Positions 1 through 8,363 of a stretch of 64,000 bases of DNA are shown piece by piece; the stretch's first letter is position 1, and the number at the start of each line of letters is the position of its first letter. The notes beneath the pieces were generated by a model. It was given only the letters and a program-made list of their open reading frames with translations, did no database searches and had not been told where the DNA came from. The DNA is from Eubacteriaceae bacterium. GTDB lineage: Bacteria > Bacillota > Clostridia > Peptostreptococcales > Anaerovoracaceae. Where the stretch lies: assembly GCA_902362805.1 (NCBI GenBank), contig CABIXY010000001.1, positions 702,737 through 766,736 on the forward strand, written 5' to 3'. The translations under genes and the position numbers were made by a program.

Positions 1-107
1 TTGTAGGAGCGAAAGCGCCCATCGCATTGACTTCCAGAGGCGCAACAGAAAAAGAAAAACGTCAGTCCCTGCTTTTGGCGGCGGCATGTGCGAAAGGAGC
101 GAGATAA
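1..107 (+). CDS. ptb: phosphate butyryltransferase, C-terminal end (partial)
   Basis: The window opens inside a reading frame that ends with TAA at 105-107. Its last 34 residues (VGAKAPIALTSR then a Lys/Glu-rich stretch and an Ala-rich tail) resemble the conserved C-terminus of phosphate butyryltransferase, where a GAK-P-(I/V)-LTSR segment precedes the final helix. The enzyme converts butyryl-CoA and phosphate to butyryl phosphate in the cytosol. The frame stops one base before the butyrate kinase ATG, so the two are translationally coupled as in a ptb-buk operon. Only the tail is visible, so identity rests on this motif and on the neighbour. Confidence 0.75.
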   Translation, partial: VGAKAPIALTSRGATEKEKRQSLLLAAACAKGAR

Positions 108-108
108 C

Positions 109-1179
109 ATGGCAGAATATATCTTAGTGATCAATCCCGGTTCAACCTCTACAAAGGTTGCAATCTACGATGGAGAGAAAGAAATCAATACGTGCAGCAT
201 CGATCACTCGGCAGAGGAACTGAAAGCCTTTAAAGAAATCAACGATCAGCTGGATTTCCGCAGAGCCGCTGTGCTGGATTACCTGAAGGGGCAGAACTTT
301 GACCTTACTGATCTGTCAGCCATTGCGGCAAGAGGCGGCATTGTCGGACAGCTTGACAGCGGCGCCTATCTGGTAGACGAAGTCTTTGCTCAGGCCTCCC
401 GCCATTCTACAATCCCGCACCCAGCGAATCTTTCGCCGATTATCGCTTACCAATTGGCAGAACAGGCGGCAACAGGCATTCATGGCTATGTCTATGATGC
501 GGTCTGCGGATGCGGTGTGCCAGACCCAATCTTCACTTATACCGGCGTACCGGAAATAGAGAAGCCTTTCCTGACCCACGTACTCAACAGCCGTGCGGTC
601 AGCATCGAACAGGCAAGGCGAGACGGGGTCAAATTAGAGGACACGACTTATATCGTCTGTCATTTGGGCGGCGGCGTCACTTCCAATCTCATCAAAGGCG
701 GCAAGGTCGTGGAATTTGTCGGCGATGACGAAGGTGGATTTTCCCCTGAGCGTTCCGGCGGCGTGCCGTGTAGAGAACTAGTCAAATTTTGTTTTCGAAG
801 CGGCTTGACGGAGAAGGAGGTACAGAAGAAGCTGAAAGGTCAGGGCGGACTGATCGCTTATCTGGGAGTTAATGATCTCAGAGAAGCAGAAAAAATGGCA
901 GAGACTGATCCGCAGGCGAAAATCATCATCGACGCGATGATCATGCAGTTATCGACGGATATCGGCTCGCTGGCTCCAATCGTCTATGGCAAAGTGGATA
1001 AAATCATTCTGACGGGTGGTATGGCATACTCTGATTATCTGACTTCAGAGATGAAGAAACGGGTTGGCTTTATCGCCCCTGTCGAAGTCATTCCAGGTAC
1101 TTTCGAAATGGAGGCGCTGGCAAAGGGCATCCACAGAGTCATCACAGGTCAGGAAGAAGCGCATATATTAGAGAGATAA
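109..1179 (+). CDS. buk: butyrate kinase
   Basis: Makes butyrate and ATP from butyryl phosphate, the last step of butyrate fermentation, in the cytosol. The protein is 356 residues, the usual length. An ASKHA-fold phosphate loop with NPGSTSTK lies near the N-terminus, followed by ARGGIVGQLDSGAYLV, and the mid-protein HLGGGVTSN and DDEGGFSPERSGGVP segments typical of the acetate/butyrate kinase family. The ATG at 109 was chosen because AAAGGAG sits just upstream and the protein then starts MAEYILVINPG; a GTG at 88 in the same frame is buried in ptb. Some homologues prefer branched-chain acyl phosphates, so isobutyrate or isovalerate chemistry is possible. Confidence 0.93.
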   Translation: MAEYILVINPGSTSTKVAIYDGEKEINTCSIDHSAEELKAFKEINDQLDFRRAAVLDYLKGQNFDLTDLSAIAARGGIVGQLDSGAYLVDEVFAQASRHSTIPHPANLSPIIAYQLAEQAATGIHGYVYDAVCGCGVPDPIFTYTGVPEIEKPFLTHVLNSRAVSIEQARRDGVKLEDTTYIVCHLGGGVTSNLIKGGKVVEFVGDDEGGFSPERSGGVPCRELVKFCFRSGLTEKEVQKKLKGQGGLIAYLGVNDLREAEKMAETDPQAKIIIDAMIMQLSTDIGSLAPIVYGKVDKIILTGGMAYSDYLTSEMKKRVGFIAPVEVIPGTFEMEALAKGIHRVITGQEEAHILER

Positions 1180-1203
1180 ATTGTTTTTCATTTATCATAT
1201 TTG

Positions 1204-1241
1204 AACCGGAGCTGACGCTAAAGACGCGGCTCTGGTTTTTT
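1204..1241 (+). terminator. rho-independent terminator after buk
   Basis: AACCGGAGC (1204-1212) pairs with GCTCTGGTT (1229-1237, one G-T pair) and is followed by a run of six T. It closes the ptb-buk operon. Confidence 0.85.
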
Positions 1242-1274
1242 GTTATATGGTCAGGGGAATGCAGGCTCAGATAA

Positions 1275-1318
1275 CGCTTTATGCCATCATGCCCTGCTTT
1301 TTTGAAAAATGAAGGCGT
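1275..1318. repeat. short dispersed repeat containing the ATGAAGGCG motif
   Basis: The stretch CCTGCTTTTTTGAAAAATG followed by AAGGCG closely matches 13414-13457 (CTCTGCTTTTTTCAAGAATG then AAGGCG), including a TGCC-N3-ATG segment before it. It occupies the gap between buk and the LysR gene; nothing else is recognised there. Confidence 0.5.
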
Positions 1319-1418
1319 GCCATTTTACTTCATTCCCTTGCCATGTTCCCGGCAGTGCATATCTTGACGCAGCGCGTGCCAGATGCTATATTGAGAAGAA
1401 GCAGAAGGAGGTGGAAGT

Positions 1419-2336
1419 ATGCAGTTACAGCAGTTGGAATATTTCGTCAAAGTGGCAGAACTGGGCAGCCTGAACAAAGCGGCAGAGGTCTTTTATGTGA
1501 CACAGCCGGCGCTGAGCAAGGCGATTCAGAACCTGGAGCAGGAAATCGGGGCAAAGGTGCTGTGCAGAACCAATAAAGGCGTCTCTATGACAGAAGATGG
1601 AAAAAAACTCTACGAATACGCCAAGGTCATCCTATCACATGTGGATTTAATCAGAGATATCAAGGCCAAAGATGCACTGCAGACTCTGTCAGTGGCTTCT
1701 TATCCGCTGATTTCCATGTCACGCATCATCGCTGACTTCTATAACCGCCAATCGGATAGGAACGTGACGATCAGATTAAAAGAGGACAGGCTGATGCAGG
1801 TTATTGACCACGTGTATGAGGGCAGGGATGAAATCGGTTTTTTGCTGATCAACAATTCCCAACTGCGGGAAGTGAAGAACACGCTGAAATATAAGGGACT
1901 GTCATTAGAGATTCTCGGACACGACACCTGGTATGCAAATGTAGGTGAACACAACCCTTTGTACGATAAAGAGCTCGTTACCATGCAGGAGCTGATTCAG
2001 TACCCCATCGTCAGACTCCATGACGACCACTATTCCAATCTGACTAATTATCTGCGCATTGATGGAATCTTGCTAAGAGACAGCTGGAAGCATATTTATG
2101 TCAGCGATAATGCCGGGTTGGTGAACGTGATGCGCCATACAGACGCCTACCGTTTCGGACCGGGCCTGAGCAACCGAGATTTTGCGGATCTCGGCATCAG
2201 AAGTATTCCGATCAGAAACTGCGATGTGGATGTGGTGGTGGGTTGGATTAAAAAGAAGTCTGCCGCTTTGAGCCCCATTGGGGAAGCCTTTGTACGCCTT
2301 CTGGAGGAATGGACAGAGGCAGAGCTTAGAACATAA
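1419..2336 (+). CDS. LysR family transcriptional regulator
   Basis: A 305-residue LysR-type regulator. The winged HTH occupies about residues 1-60 (LEYFVKVAELGSLNKAAEVFYVTQPALSKAIQNLE is the recognisable part, seen in pieces), followed by a linker helix and a periplasmic-binding-protein-like effector domain to the C-terminus. The ATG is preceded by AGAAGGAGG. It lies upstream of, and in the same direction as, the M20 peptidase/YjiHG-like operon, and a terminator separates them, so it is a candidate but unproven regulator of that operon. The ligand cannot be read from sequence. Confidence 0.88.
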   Translation: MQLQQLEYFVKVAELGSLNKAAEVFYVTQPALSKAIQNLEQEIGAKVLCRTNKGVSMTEDGKKLYEYAKVILSHVDLIRDIKAKDALQTLSVASYPLISMSRIIADFYNRQSDRNVTIRLKEDRLMQVIDHVYEGRDEIGFLLINNSQLREVKNTLKYKGLSLEILGHDTWYANVGEHNPLYDKELVTMQELIQYPIVRLHDDHYSNLTNYLRIDGILLRDSWKHIYVSDNAGLVNVMRHTDAYRFGPGLSNRDFADLGIRSIPIRNCDVDVVVGWIKKKSAALSPIGEAFVRLLEEWTEAELRT

Positions 2337-2372
2337 GAAAAGTCGCAGAGAAAATAAAAAAACGAGATGCTG

Positions 2373-2414
2373 CCGGGTGCAGATGGTGATAAATGCCATT
2401 TGTACCCGGTTTTT
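2373..2414 (+). terminator. terminator after the LysR gene
   Basis: CCGGGTGCAGATGG (2373-2386) pairs with CCATTTGTACCCGG (2396-2409), followed by TTTTT. Confidence 0.85.
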
Positions 2415-2576
2415 GATTTACGATTCGACCCTTATGTCAGAATCCATTTGCTATAAAAATAAGTTATGACTCAGGTCGTAAAAAAGTGAATTATACAAGT
2501 TGAAAGAAAATTGGTAAAATTCAATTAAACAATGACGAGGCGCCCAAAGTCATGCACATGAAAGGATTGATACGAT

Positions 2577-3737
2577 ATGAAAGAAGTTTTTATAAAAATC
2601 AATGAATATGTTGAACGGCACCGACAGGAAATGATTGACCTATGGGAGAAATTAGTGAACATCGACAGCGGCACTGCCAATGGGGATGGTGTCAGGGAAG
2701 TCTGCACAGTTTTGCGAAAAGAGATGAGTGCCATTGATATGCAGACGAAGGTCATCGAAAGCGGACCGACAGGACCGGTCCTGGTCGGTGAATGGAACCG
2801 AGAGGCAAACACTGCACCGATTATTCTCATCGGTCATATGGATACTGTTTTTCCTGATGGCACGGCAAAGGAAAGCCCTTTCCGCATTGACGAGGAGGGG
2901 CGCGCTTATGGACCAGGCGTGCTGGATATGAAGGCCGGTCTGGTCATTGCAATCTATGCAATCAAAGCCCTTCAGACCATCGGTTATGGCAAGCACCCCA
3001 TAAAATGTGTCTTTGCAGGCGATGAAGAAAAAATACACGTAAAATCCAACGCTAAAGCGATTTTGGCGGAAGAGATGAAAGGCGCTGCCGCAGCTTTTAA
3101 CTTTGAGACTGGTTACCTGGATGACGGACTAGTGGTGGGCAGAAAAGGCGGCGGCATGGCGGTTTTGACGGTTCACGGCGTAGCAGTTCACTCGGGTATT
3201 GCGCCAGAGAAGGGGAGGAGTGCCATTCTGGAGATGTCTCACAAAATCGTGGAACTGGAAAGTAAAAATAATTTGCAGCGGGGCAAGCTCATCAATTGCG
3301 GTGAAATCACAGGCGGTACCAACTCCAATACCATCCCGGGAGAATGCCAAGTTGTTATCGCCTTCCGCTTTCCGTCAGCAGACATACGGGATGAAATCGT
3401 GGCGGATATTCAGACTGTGGCAGCCAAGACCCATGTGAAAGGGACGAATGCACAGGTCAATATCAAAGCGATGATGGAATGTATGGAAAGTACCGAGGGT
3501 GTTTTAAGCCTGTTCGAGCATGTGAAAAGAACAGCAGAGGAGTGTGGGTATGGCGATGTCCACGCGTTTACTGTAGGCGGCGTATCTGACTCAGGAATCG
3601 CTGTAACAGAAGGCGTACCGGCGGTCTGCGCTATGGGCGTCAAGGGGTCAGGTAATCACACGGCGGAAGAGTTTGCAGTGGTGGAATCCTTGTTCAGCAG
3701 AACGCTCCTGGCTGCCAGCTCTATTTATACCCTGTAA
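2577..3737 (+). CDS. M20 family metallopeptidase (carboxypeptidase/deacylase type)
   Basis: A 386-residue di-zinc hydrolase of the M20/ArgE/CPG2 group. Visible metal-site motifs are GHMDTV (His87), GVLDMKAG (Asp117, bridging), GDEE (Glu150 catalytic base, Glu151), FNFETG and a C-terminal GNHTAEEF that supplies the last histidine. A lid/dimerisation domain containing GxAVHSG lies about residues 185-300. It most resembles glutamate-carboxypeptidase-like members that cut peptides or N-acyl amino acids. It is the first gene of an operon with two nucleoside-recognition membrane proteins 13 bases downstream, so it probably processes what they carry. Substrate is not determinable here. Confidence 0.85.
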   Translation: MKEVFIKINEYVERHRQEMIDLWEKLVNIDSGTANGDGVREVCTVLRKEMSAIDMQTKVIESGPTGPVLVGEWNREANTAPIILIGHMDTVFPDGTAKESPFRIDEEGRAYGPGVLDMKAGLVIAIYAIKALQTIGYGKHPIKCVFAGDEEKIHVKSNAKAILAEEMKGAAAAFNFETGYLDDGLVVGRKGGGMAVLTVHGVAVHSGIAPEKGRSAILEMSHKIVELESKNNLQRGKLINCGEITGGTNSNTIPGECQVVIAFRFPSADIRDEIVADIQTVAAKTHVKGTNAQVNIKAMMECMESTEGVLSLFEHVKRTAEECGYGDVHAFTVGGVSDSGIAVTEGVPAVCAMGVKGSGNHTAEEFAVVESLFSRTLLAASSIYTL

Positions 3738-3750
3738 GGAGGAAAGAACA

Positions 3751-4389
3751 ATGGAAGAGAAAAAAGAAAAAATGAAAATCGGAATCGGCGCATGGATTGC
3801 CTTGATTTTCTTTATCGTCATATTATCAGGGGTATTCAGAACCAGCGATACGCCGCTGCAGATTCTGGACTTAACCAATTTAACAGGTAACTTTGGACTG
3901 ATTGGAGAGACGGAGAGCAATTTCATCGGAAGCGGAGGAAGCGGCGCAAAGGACGGCTTTATGGCGGGCCTCAACCTGCTGCCGGGCATCATGCTGTTTT
4001 GCGGCCTGCTGGGTGTCTTCGAACAGATGAAAGCCTTTGACGCTTCGGAAATCGTGTTCCGTCCCATCCTAAAGCCCCTGCTCGGCATTCCGGGGAGATG
4101 CGGCGTCGCTTTTGTCAGCAGCTTCAACGGTTCAGACGTGGCAGCCATCATGACTCGCGACCTCTACGAGGCAGGAGATATCACTGACGACCAGAGGACG
4201 ATTTTTGTCTCTTATCAATACGCGGCTTCAGCATGCATCACCAATACCATCAACTGCGGCGCGCCGATTCTGGCTTTTTGCCCCATCGCGCTGGGTGTCA
4301 TCATCGTCATCGAGTTTGTCTGCAAGCTGATTGGAGCTAATCTGGTTCGTCTGATTCTCAGATTGTCCAACAAAAAGAAAGGAGCGTAA
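3751..4389 (+). CDS. nucleoside-recognition domain membrane protein (YjiH/SpmA-like)
   Basis: A 212-residue polytopic membrane protein of the nucleoside recognition (Gate) domain family. It has an N-terminal membrane segment (GIGAWIALIFFIVILSGVF), the family signature around GLLGVFEQMKAF and a second signature block with FNGSDVAAIM, then two further hydrophobic helices. The ATG at 3751 follows GGAGG; the longer frame starting at 3673 lies inside the M20 gene. Three bases separate it from its partner. The pair resembles E. coli yjiH/yjiG, which sit beside the dipeptidase gene iadA, and spore maturation SpmA/SpmB. A transport role for peptides or amino acids fits the linked peptidase but is inferred. 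Confidence 0.8.
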   Translation: MEEKKEKMKIGIGAWIALIFFIVILSGVFRTSDTPLQILDLTNLTGNFGLIGETESNFIGSGGSGAKDGFMAGLNLLPGIMLFCGLLGVFEQMKAFDASEIVFRPILKPLLGIPGRCGVAFVSSFNGSDVAAIMTRDLYEAGDITDDQRTIFVSYQYAASACITNTINCGAPILAFCPIALGVIIVIEFVCKLIGANLVRLILRLSNKKKGA

Positions 4390-4392
4390 GCC

Positions 4393-4884
4393 ATGGGCGA
4401 GAATAAACAATTAACAAAAAAACCGTCGATCATCAGTACGTTCTTAGGGGGCTGCTACAGGGGGTTTGAGGTAGGTATTAAGAACATCGTTCCAGCCATG
4501 ATTCTGGGATATACGTTAGTTTACATCTTACAGGCTACCGGCGTCATGGACTTGCTGGGCAACGTGCTGTCGCCAGTCATGGGTGTCTTTGGACTGCCAG
4601 GGGAAGCTGTCGCCGTGCTGATTTCTGCATTCTTTGCCAAAGCGGCAGGCTGCGGCACGGCAGCGACAATGTATGCCAGCGGCATTCTCACCATGGGTCA
4701 GGCGACCATGCTCTTTCCAGCCTGTATTCTCATGGGAACTCTGATTGGTCACTATGCCAGAATCGTGCTGGTGGCTGATGCCAACAAGAAATGGCACGGG
4801 CTGCTACTGGCCGTACCCCTTTTCGACGCAGTGATTTCGTTATTCATGATGAAAATTATTCTGGCCTTCATGGGTATTGAGTAA
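4393..4884 (+). CDS. nucleoside-recognition domain membrane protein (YjiG/SpmB-like)
   Basis: A 163-residue membrane protein, second half of the Gate-domain pair. The segment GFEVGIKNIVPAMILGYTLVYILQATGVMDLLG is rich in the family's conserved hydrophobic pattern, with FAKAAGCGTAATMYASG and a C-terminal helix near residues 135-160. It starts three bases after the SpmA-like gene and is followed by another small gene with six bases between, so the four genes are one transcript. It probably forms a heteromeric membrane complex with the preceding protein. Confidence 0.8.
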   Translation: MGENKQLTKKPSIISTFLGGCYRGFEVGIKNIVPAMILGYTLVYILQATGVMDLLGNVLSPVMGVFGLPGEAVAVLISAFFAKAAGCGTAATMYASGILTMGQATMLFPACILMGTLIGHYARIVLVADANKKWHGLLLAVPLFDAVISLFMMKIILAFMGIE

Positions 4885-4896
4885 GGAGGTATGGTG

Positions 4897-5100
4897 ATGT
4901 CAAAACAAATCGCCTTGGCCATGCAGCGGGTTGGCATGATTCTGATTGTAACAGTGATGCTGCTGGATCACTTTGTTTTCCAGATTGAGGAAGGTTTTAT
5001 CCTCACTTGCGCGATCATCTCGGCTGTACTTCTGGCCGTATCCATCAGCAGGTTGAAATACATAGAAGTAAAGGAAGACTGTGGTCAAGCTGGAAAGTAG
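4897..5100 (+). CDS. small two-helix membrane protein, unknown function
   Basis: A 67-residue protein with two hydrophobic segments (about residues 9-28 and 33-52) and a charged C-terminal tail. I do not recognise a family. The ATG at 4897 is chosen because AAGGAGGT ends at 4890; the ATG at 4891 in the same frame would be too close. It is the last gene of the M20/YjiHG-like operon, right before the terminator, and may be a small accessory subunit of the membrane pair. Confidence 0.65.
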   Translation: MSKQIALAMQRVGMILIVTVMLLDHFVFQIEEGFILTCAIISAVLLAVSISRLKYIEVKEDCGQAGK

Positions 5101-5150
5101 GACGAAAATACAGAGCATATGGAGGTTATCCTATGCTCTGCTTTTTCGTC
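5101..5150. terminator. strong terminator after the M20 operon
   Basis: A nested stem: GACGAAAA (5101-5108) with TTTTCGTC (5143-5150) outside and CAGAGCATA (5111-5119) with TATGCTCTG (5132-5140) inside. T-runs on both sides allow use in both directions. Confidence 0.85.
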
Positions 5151-5211
5151 CTTGACATACCGCCTATCATTATATAGAATTTTCTCAAAGCTTGATTAGG
5201 AGGTACATCAT

Positions 5212-6108
5212 TTGAAAAAGTATGGACTGTTTTTAGTGCTTTTGGCAGGGGTATCCTGGGGTGCAATCGGAGTATTTGTCAAAGCGCTCAATAGCTGCGG
5301 AATGGATGCCATGCAGATCGTAGAAGCGAAGACCATTACTGCCATTTGCGCTATCGGTTTGATTATATTGATCAGGGATAAACGGATGTTCCAGTTTCAA
5401 TTAAAACATATTTGGACCTTTTGCGGCGCGGGGATAGCGGGAGTCGTTCTGTCTAATCAGCTCTATTATGTCACGATAAGAGAAACTTCTCTTTCTGTTG
5501 CCGCCGTGCTGTTATATACTTCACCGTTCTTCATTATGCTTTTTTCTGCCATACTGTTTCATGAAAAGATCACCAGCATAAAAGTGATTTCTCTGGCTAT
5601 GGCATTGGCCGGATGCATGATGGTTAGCGGTATCTTTGAAGAATCCGCAGTGCTCAGTTTTCAGGGCATGGCAATCGGCCTTTGTTCAGGATTGGGATAC
5701 GGCCTTTTTACCATCTTTTCCAGATATGGTATCAACTATGGCTATCCATCTCTGACAATACAATTTTATAGCTTTGTCATAGCGGCAATTGTCGGCGCTT
5801 TTTTTACAGACTTCAGTCAAATCAGAGAGGCGATGGAAACCGACTGCATCCCGGTTATTCTGGCTACACTGGGTGCTGGCTTGCTGTCGACAACGATTCC
5901 ATGTCTGGCATATACCGCGGGCATGAGACATATGGATAACGGAAAAGCCTCCATCATGGTATCCGTTGACCCTGTAGTCGCCATCTTGATCGGCATTGTC
6001 TTTTATAACGAAAAGCCGTCAGTGATTTCGGCTCTTGGCATGGTCCTTTCCATAGCGGCGATAGTGCTGATAAATACTGATCAGAGAGAGATAACAAAAC
6101 AGCCTTGA
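5212..6108 (+). CDS. DMT superfamily (EamA) transporter
   Basis: A 298-residue protein with ten predicted membrane segments in two EamA repeats, the architecture of drug/metabolite exporters. The start is a TTG at 5212 preceded by TAGGAGG, after which the protein reads MKKYGLFLVLLAGVSWGAIGVF, a typical EamA N-terminus. It is the first of three consecutive, separately initiated DMT genes (also 6367 and 7478); a fourth is at 14015. Members export amino acids, nucleosides or other metabolites, but the cargo cannot be inferred. Confidence 0.87.
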   Translation: MKKYGLFLVLLAGVSWGAIGVFVKALNSCGMDAMQIVEAKTITAICAIGLIILIRDKRMFQFQLKHIWTFCGAGIAGVVLSNQLYYVTIRETSLSVAAVLLYTSPFFIMLFSAILFHEKITSIKVISLAMALAGCMMVSGIFEESAVLSFQGMAIGLCSGLGYGLFTIFSRYGINYGYPSLTIQFYSFVIAAIVGAFFTDFSQIREAMETDCIPVILATLGAGLLSTTIPCLAYTAGMRHMDNGKASIMVSVDPVVAILIGIVFYNEKPSVISALGMVLSIAAIVLINTDQREITKQP

Positions 6109-6195
6109 CGTTCTTCCTGCGCTTGTAAAATTACTAAGATTCATAAAGATATTCTGAGGCTTTCGCCTGATACTGTGATACAATGTCCTTACTCA

Positions 6196-6335
6196 GTGAT
6201 TGCCTTTTTGCCCCAAGCGATGCTTGGCCAGGTAAAAAGGACAGCGAAGTGGGCAAAGCGAACGTAGGCGTGGATGAGAGCGCACGTTGGCAAGCGATAG
6301 CACAGACAGAGCTTCGTGCATATGGCAGAATGTTA
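6196..6335 (+). repeat. structured dispersed repeat, family beta (copy 1)
   Basis: CCTTTTTGCC (6203-6212) pairs with GGTAAAAAGG (6231-6240) around an inner CCAAGC/GCTTGG hairpin, followed by the conserved GGACAGCGAAGTG and AAAGCGAACGTAGG. The same layout is at 57301-57405 (+) and 30605-30712 (-), with different but complementary stem bases. It fills most of the gap between two DMT genes. Confidence 0.7.
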
Positions 6336-6366
6336 ACAAATAAATCAAATGACGGGGAGGAAAACG

Positions 6367-7278
6367 ATGGGCAAAGAAAAAAACAAGTATTTAGGTGCAA
6401 TCTTCATCGCACTCTTCAGTGAGATTCTATTTGGATTGAGTTTTATCTTCATCAAGATGTGCGTATCTTCAATTTCTATTTTTACCTTGCTGTCCTGGCG
6501 CGGGCTGACAGCGTTTGCCGCTATGACGGTCTGCGCGCTTCTGGGGATCATAAAAATCGACTTGAAAGGGAAAAACCTGCGGCCGCTTCTATTGCTCAGC
6601 TTTTTTCAGCCTATCTCCTATTTTGTGATGGAGACCATGGGCATTCGCTTGACCACTGCTTCAGAGAGCGGCACGATATTGGCCTGTGTGCCCATTGTAA
6701 CCATGCTCTTCAGCACCATCTTCCTCAAGGATAAACCGACAAAAAGGCAGGTTTTTTTCATGATGATGTCTGTGACGGGAGCGGTAATCATCGGCCTGTT
6801 AGGCGGTTTTCAGGCGTCCAGCAATGTGTTGGGTTATCTGTTCATTGTCGGTGCCATGTGCAGTGAGAGTGCATACGCCATCACCTCGCAGAAGCTGAAA
6901 GGCTTCAACAGTGCGGAGAAGACTTATGCCATGGTCGCCAGCGGTGCCGTAGTCTTTACCGGCTGTGCTCTGGTGGAGCATGGAATCAAAGGAACTCTTG
7001 TCTACTACCTGACCCTGCCGTTTACCGATTCCAACTTCCTGATCTGTATCCTGTATTTGAGCCTGGGCTGCAGTGTCATCGCCTTTTTCTGTGCAAACTA
7101 TTCCATTTCCATCATCGGTGCGACACGCAGGGCCGCTTTTGCCGGGCTTGCCACTGTAACCGCCATTATCGGCGGCGTATTCTATCTGGGCGAGTCCTTC
7201 ACCATGATGCAGGCTGTCGCGGCAGTTTTGATTATGGCAGGCGCATATGGTGTCAATCGGAGCGGGTCAAGGGAATGA
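6367..7278 (+). CDS. DMT superfamily (EamA) transporter
   Basis: A 303-residue two-repeat EamA exporter with about ten hydrophobic helices and a short cytosolic N-terminus (MGKEKNKYLGAIFIALFSE). The ATG at 6367 follows GGGGAGG at 6354-6360; an upstream ATG at 6349 lies before that Shine-Dalgarno. Conserved repeat features include the LLSWRGLTAF helix after the first loop and TLVYY...GATRRAAFAGLATVTA in the second half. It lies downstream of a structured repeat and has its own terminator. Confidence 0.86.
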   Translation: MGKEKNKYLGAIFIALFSEILFGLSFIFIKMCVSSISIFTLLSWRGLTAFAAMTVCALLGIIKIDLKGKNLRPLLLLSFFQPISYFVMETMGIRLTTASESGTILACVPIVTMLFSTIFLKDKPTKRQVFFMMMSVTGAVIIGLLGGFQASSNVLGYLFIVGAMCSESAYAITSQKLKGFNSAEKTYAMVASGAVVFTGCALVEHGIKGTLVYYLTLPFTDSNFLICILYLSLGCSVIAFFCANYSISIIGATRRAAFAGLATVTAIIGGVFYLGESFTMMQAVAAVLIMAGAYGVNRSGSRE

Positions 7279-7357
7279 CTGAGGTAAAAGGCTTCTCAGC
7301 ACGGTGGTCCAGAAAACCCTGCTGAAAAACGCATTTGACATTTTTGCAGACAGTGAG

Positions 7358-7397
7358 AAACCCGGATGCATCATTTCAGTGAACTTCCGGGTTTTTG
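7358..7397 (+). terminator. terminator between DMT genes
   Basis: AAACCCGGA (7358-7366) pairs with TCCGGGTTT (7386-7394), followed by TTGTTTTTT. Confidence 0.8.
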
Positions 7398-7477
7398 TTT
7401 TTTCTGTCAGTCGATGACTAAAATTTCACAGTATCGCAAATAATAGTAAGAACTTATGAGAAACGAGGAGCTTATTC

Positions 7478-8359
7478 ATGTGGCTTACCATTGCTGTGAT
7501 TTCGACGCTGTTCATCGGCGTCTCTACTATACTATCCAAAATCGGTATCAAAGATGCGGACGCCTATGTAACGGGAGCGGTGACAAATACCGTTTTGCTG
7601 CTGGCTTTCGCCGGAACGGCGTTATTTACAGGAAAATTTGACCAAATACCAGACATGGGCATGTGGACCTGGATTTCCATTGCGGTGTCAGGGGCAGTGC
7701 TGTCAGTTTCCTGGGTCTTTTATTTTCTCGGTCTTAAAGGCGGCAGTGTCAGTGTGTTTCTGGCCATCCAAAGCCTGACCATCGTGGTTTCCATGGTACT
7801 CTGCGCCGTGTTCATCAAAGAGAAGATCACCCTGTTCATGATGATCGGCACTGTGATGATTATCACAGGCACCCTTTTGATGATGGATCGTGAAGAACTG
7901 GCCGCTCTGAAAAACAAGAAAATCTGGCAGAGTGATCAAAGATGGATTCTCTTTGCAGCGATTTCTGCCGTTCTGGCATCGGTTTCCTACGTCATCGTCA
8001 AAGCCGATAAAGCGCCTATCGATACCAATGTCACATCTACTTTCCGTTATATCATCGTCGTGGCATTTCTATGGATCATATTCCTGGCGAAGAAAAAACA
8101 GAGCAGTTTTAAGGAAATCGCACCAAAATGCTGGCTCTTTATCTTGCTGGGCGCTGCAGCCTCAGGTGCCGGTCACGTTTTAGTCTACAAAGCCCTGTTC
8201 CTGGGCAAAGCGGCAGTCATTATGACCATCTACCGTATGGGCATGGTCATTTCCATCATTCTATCGAGAATCTTCTTGCATGAAAAGCTGCAGAAGAAAG
8301 GCTGGTTCGGCTTTGCACTGTTGGTGGCTGGTGTCGTGCTCTTTGCAGTAGGAAGGTAA
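7478..8359 (+). CDS. DMT superfamily (EamA) transporter
   Basis: A 293-residue membrane protein with two EamA repeats. It starts MWLTIAVISTLFIGVSTILSKIGIKD, lacking a cytosolic leader, and keeps the repeat-ending block LAIQSLTIVVSMVLCAVFIKEKIT in the first half and VIMTIYRMGMVISIILSRIFLHEKL in the second. ACGAGGAG precedes the ATG. It ends five bases before the convergent VOC gene, so the two probably share no long 3' untranslated region. Confidence 0.85.
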   Translation: MWLTIAVISTLFIGVSTILSKIGIKDADAYVTGAVTNTVLLLAFAGTALFTGKFDQIPDMGMWTWISIAVSGAVLSVSWVFYFLGLKGGSVSVFLAIQSLTIVVSMVLCAVFIKEKITLFMMIGTVMIITGTLLMMDREELAALKNKKIWQSDQRWILFAAISAVLASVSYVIVKADKAPIDTNVTSTFRYIIVVAFLWIIFLAKKKQSSFKEIAPKCWLFILLGAAASGAGHVLVYKALFLGKAAVIMTIYRMGMVISIILSRIFLHEKLQKKGWFGFALLVAGVVLFAVGR

Positions 8360-8363
8360 GTCT

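Noticed and set aside
2440..2576. Promoter for the M20 operon
   Set aside because: AT-rich sequence offers several weak boxes (TTGAAA, TAAAAT) but none with proper spacing, so no site is annotated.
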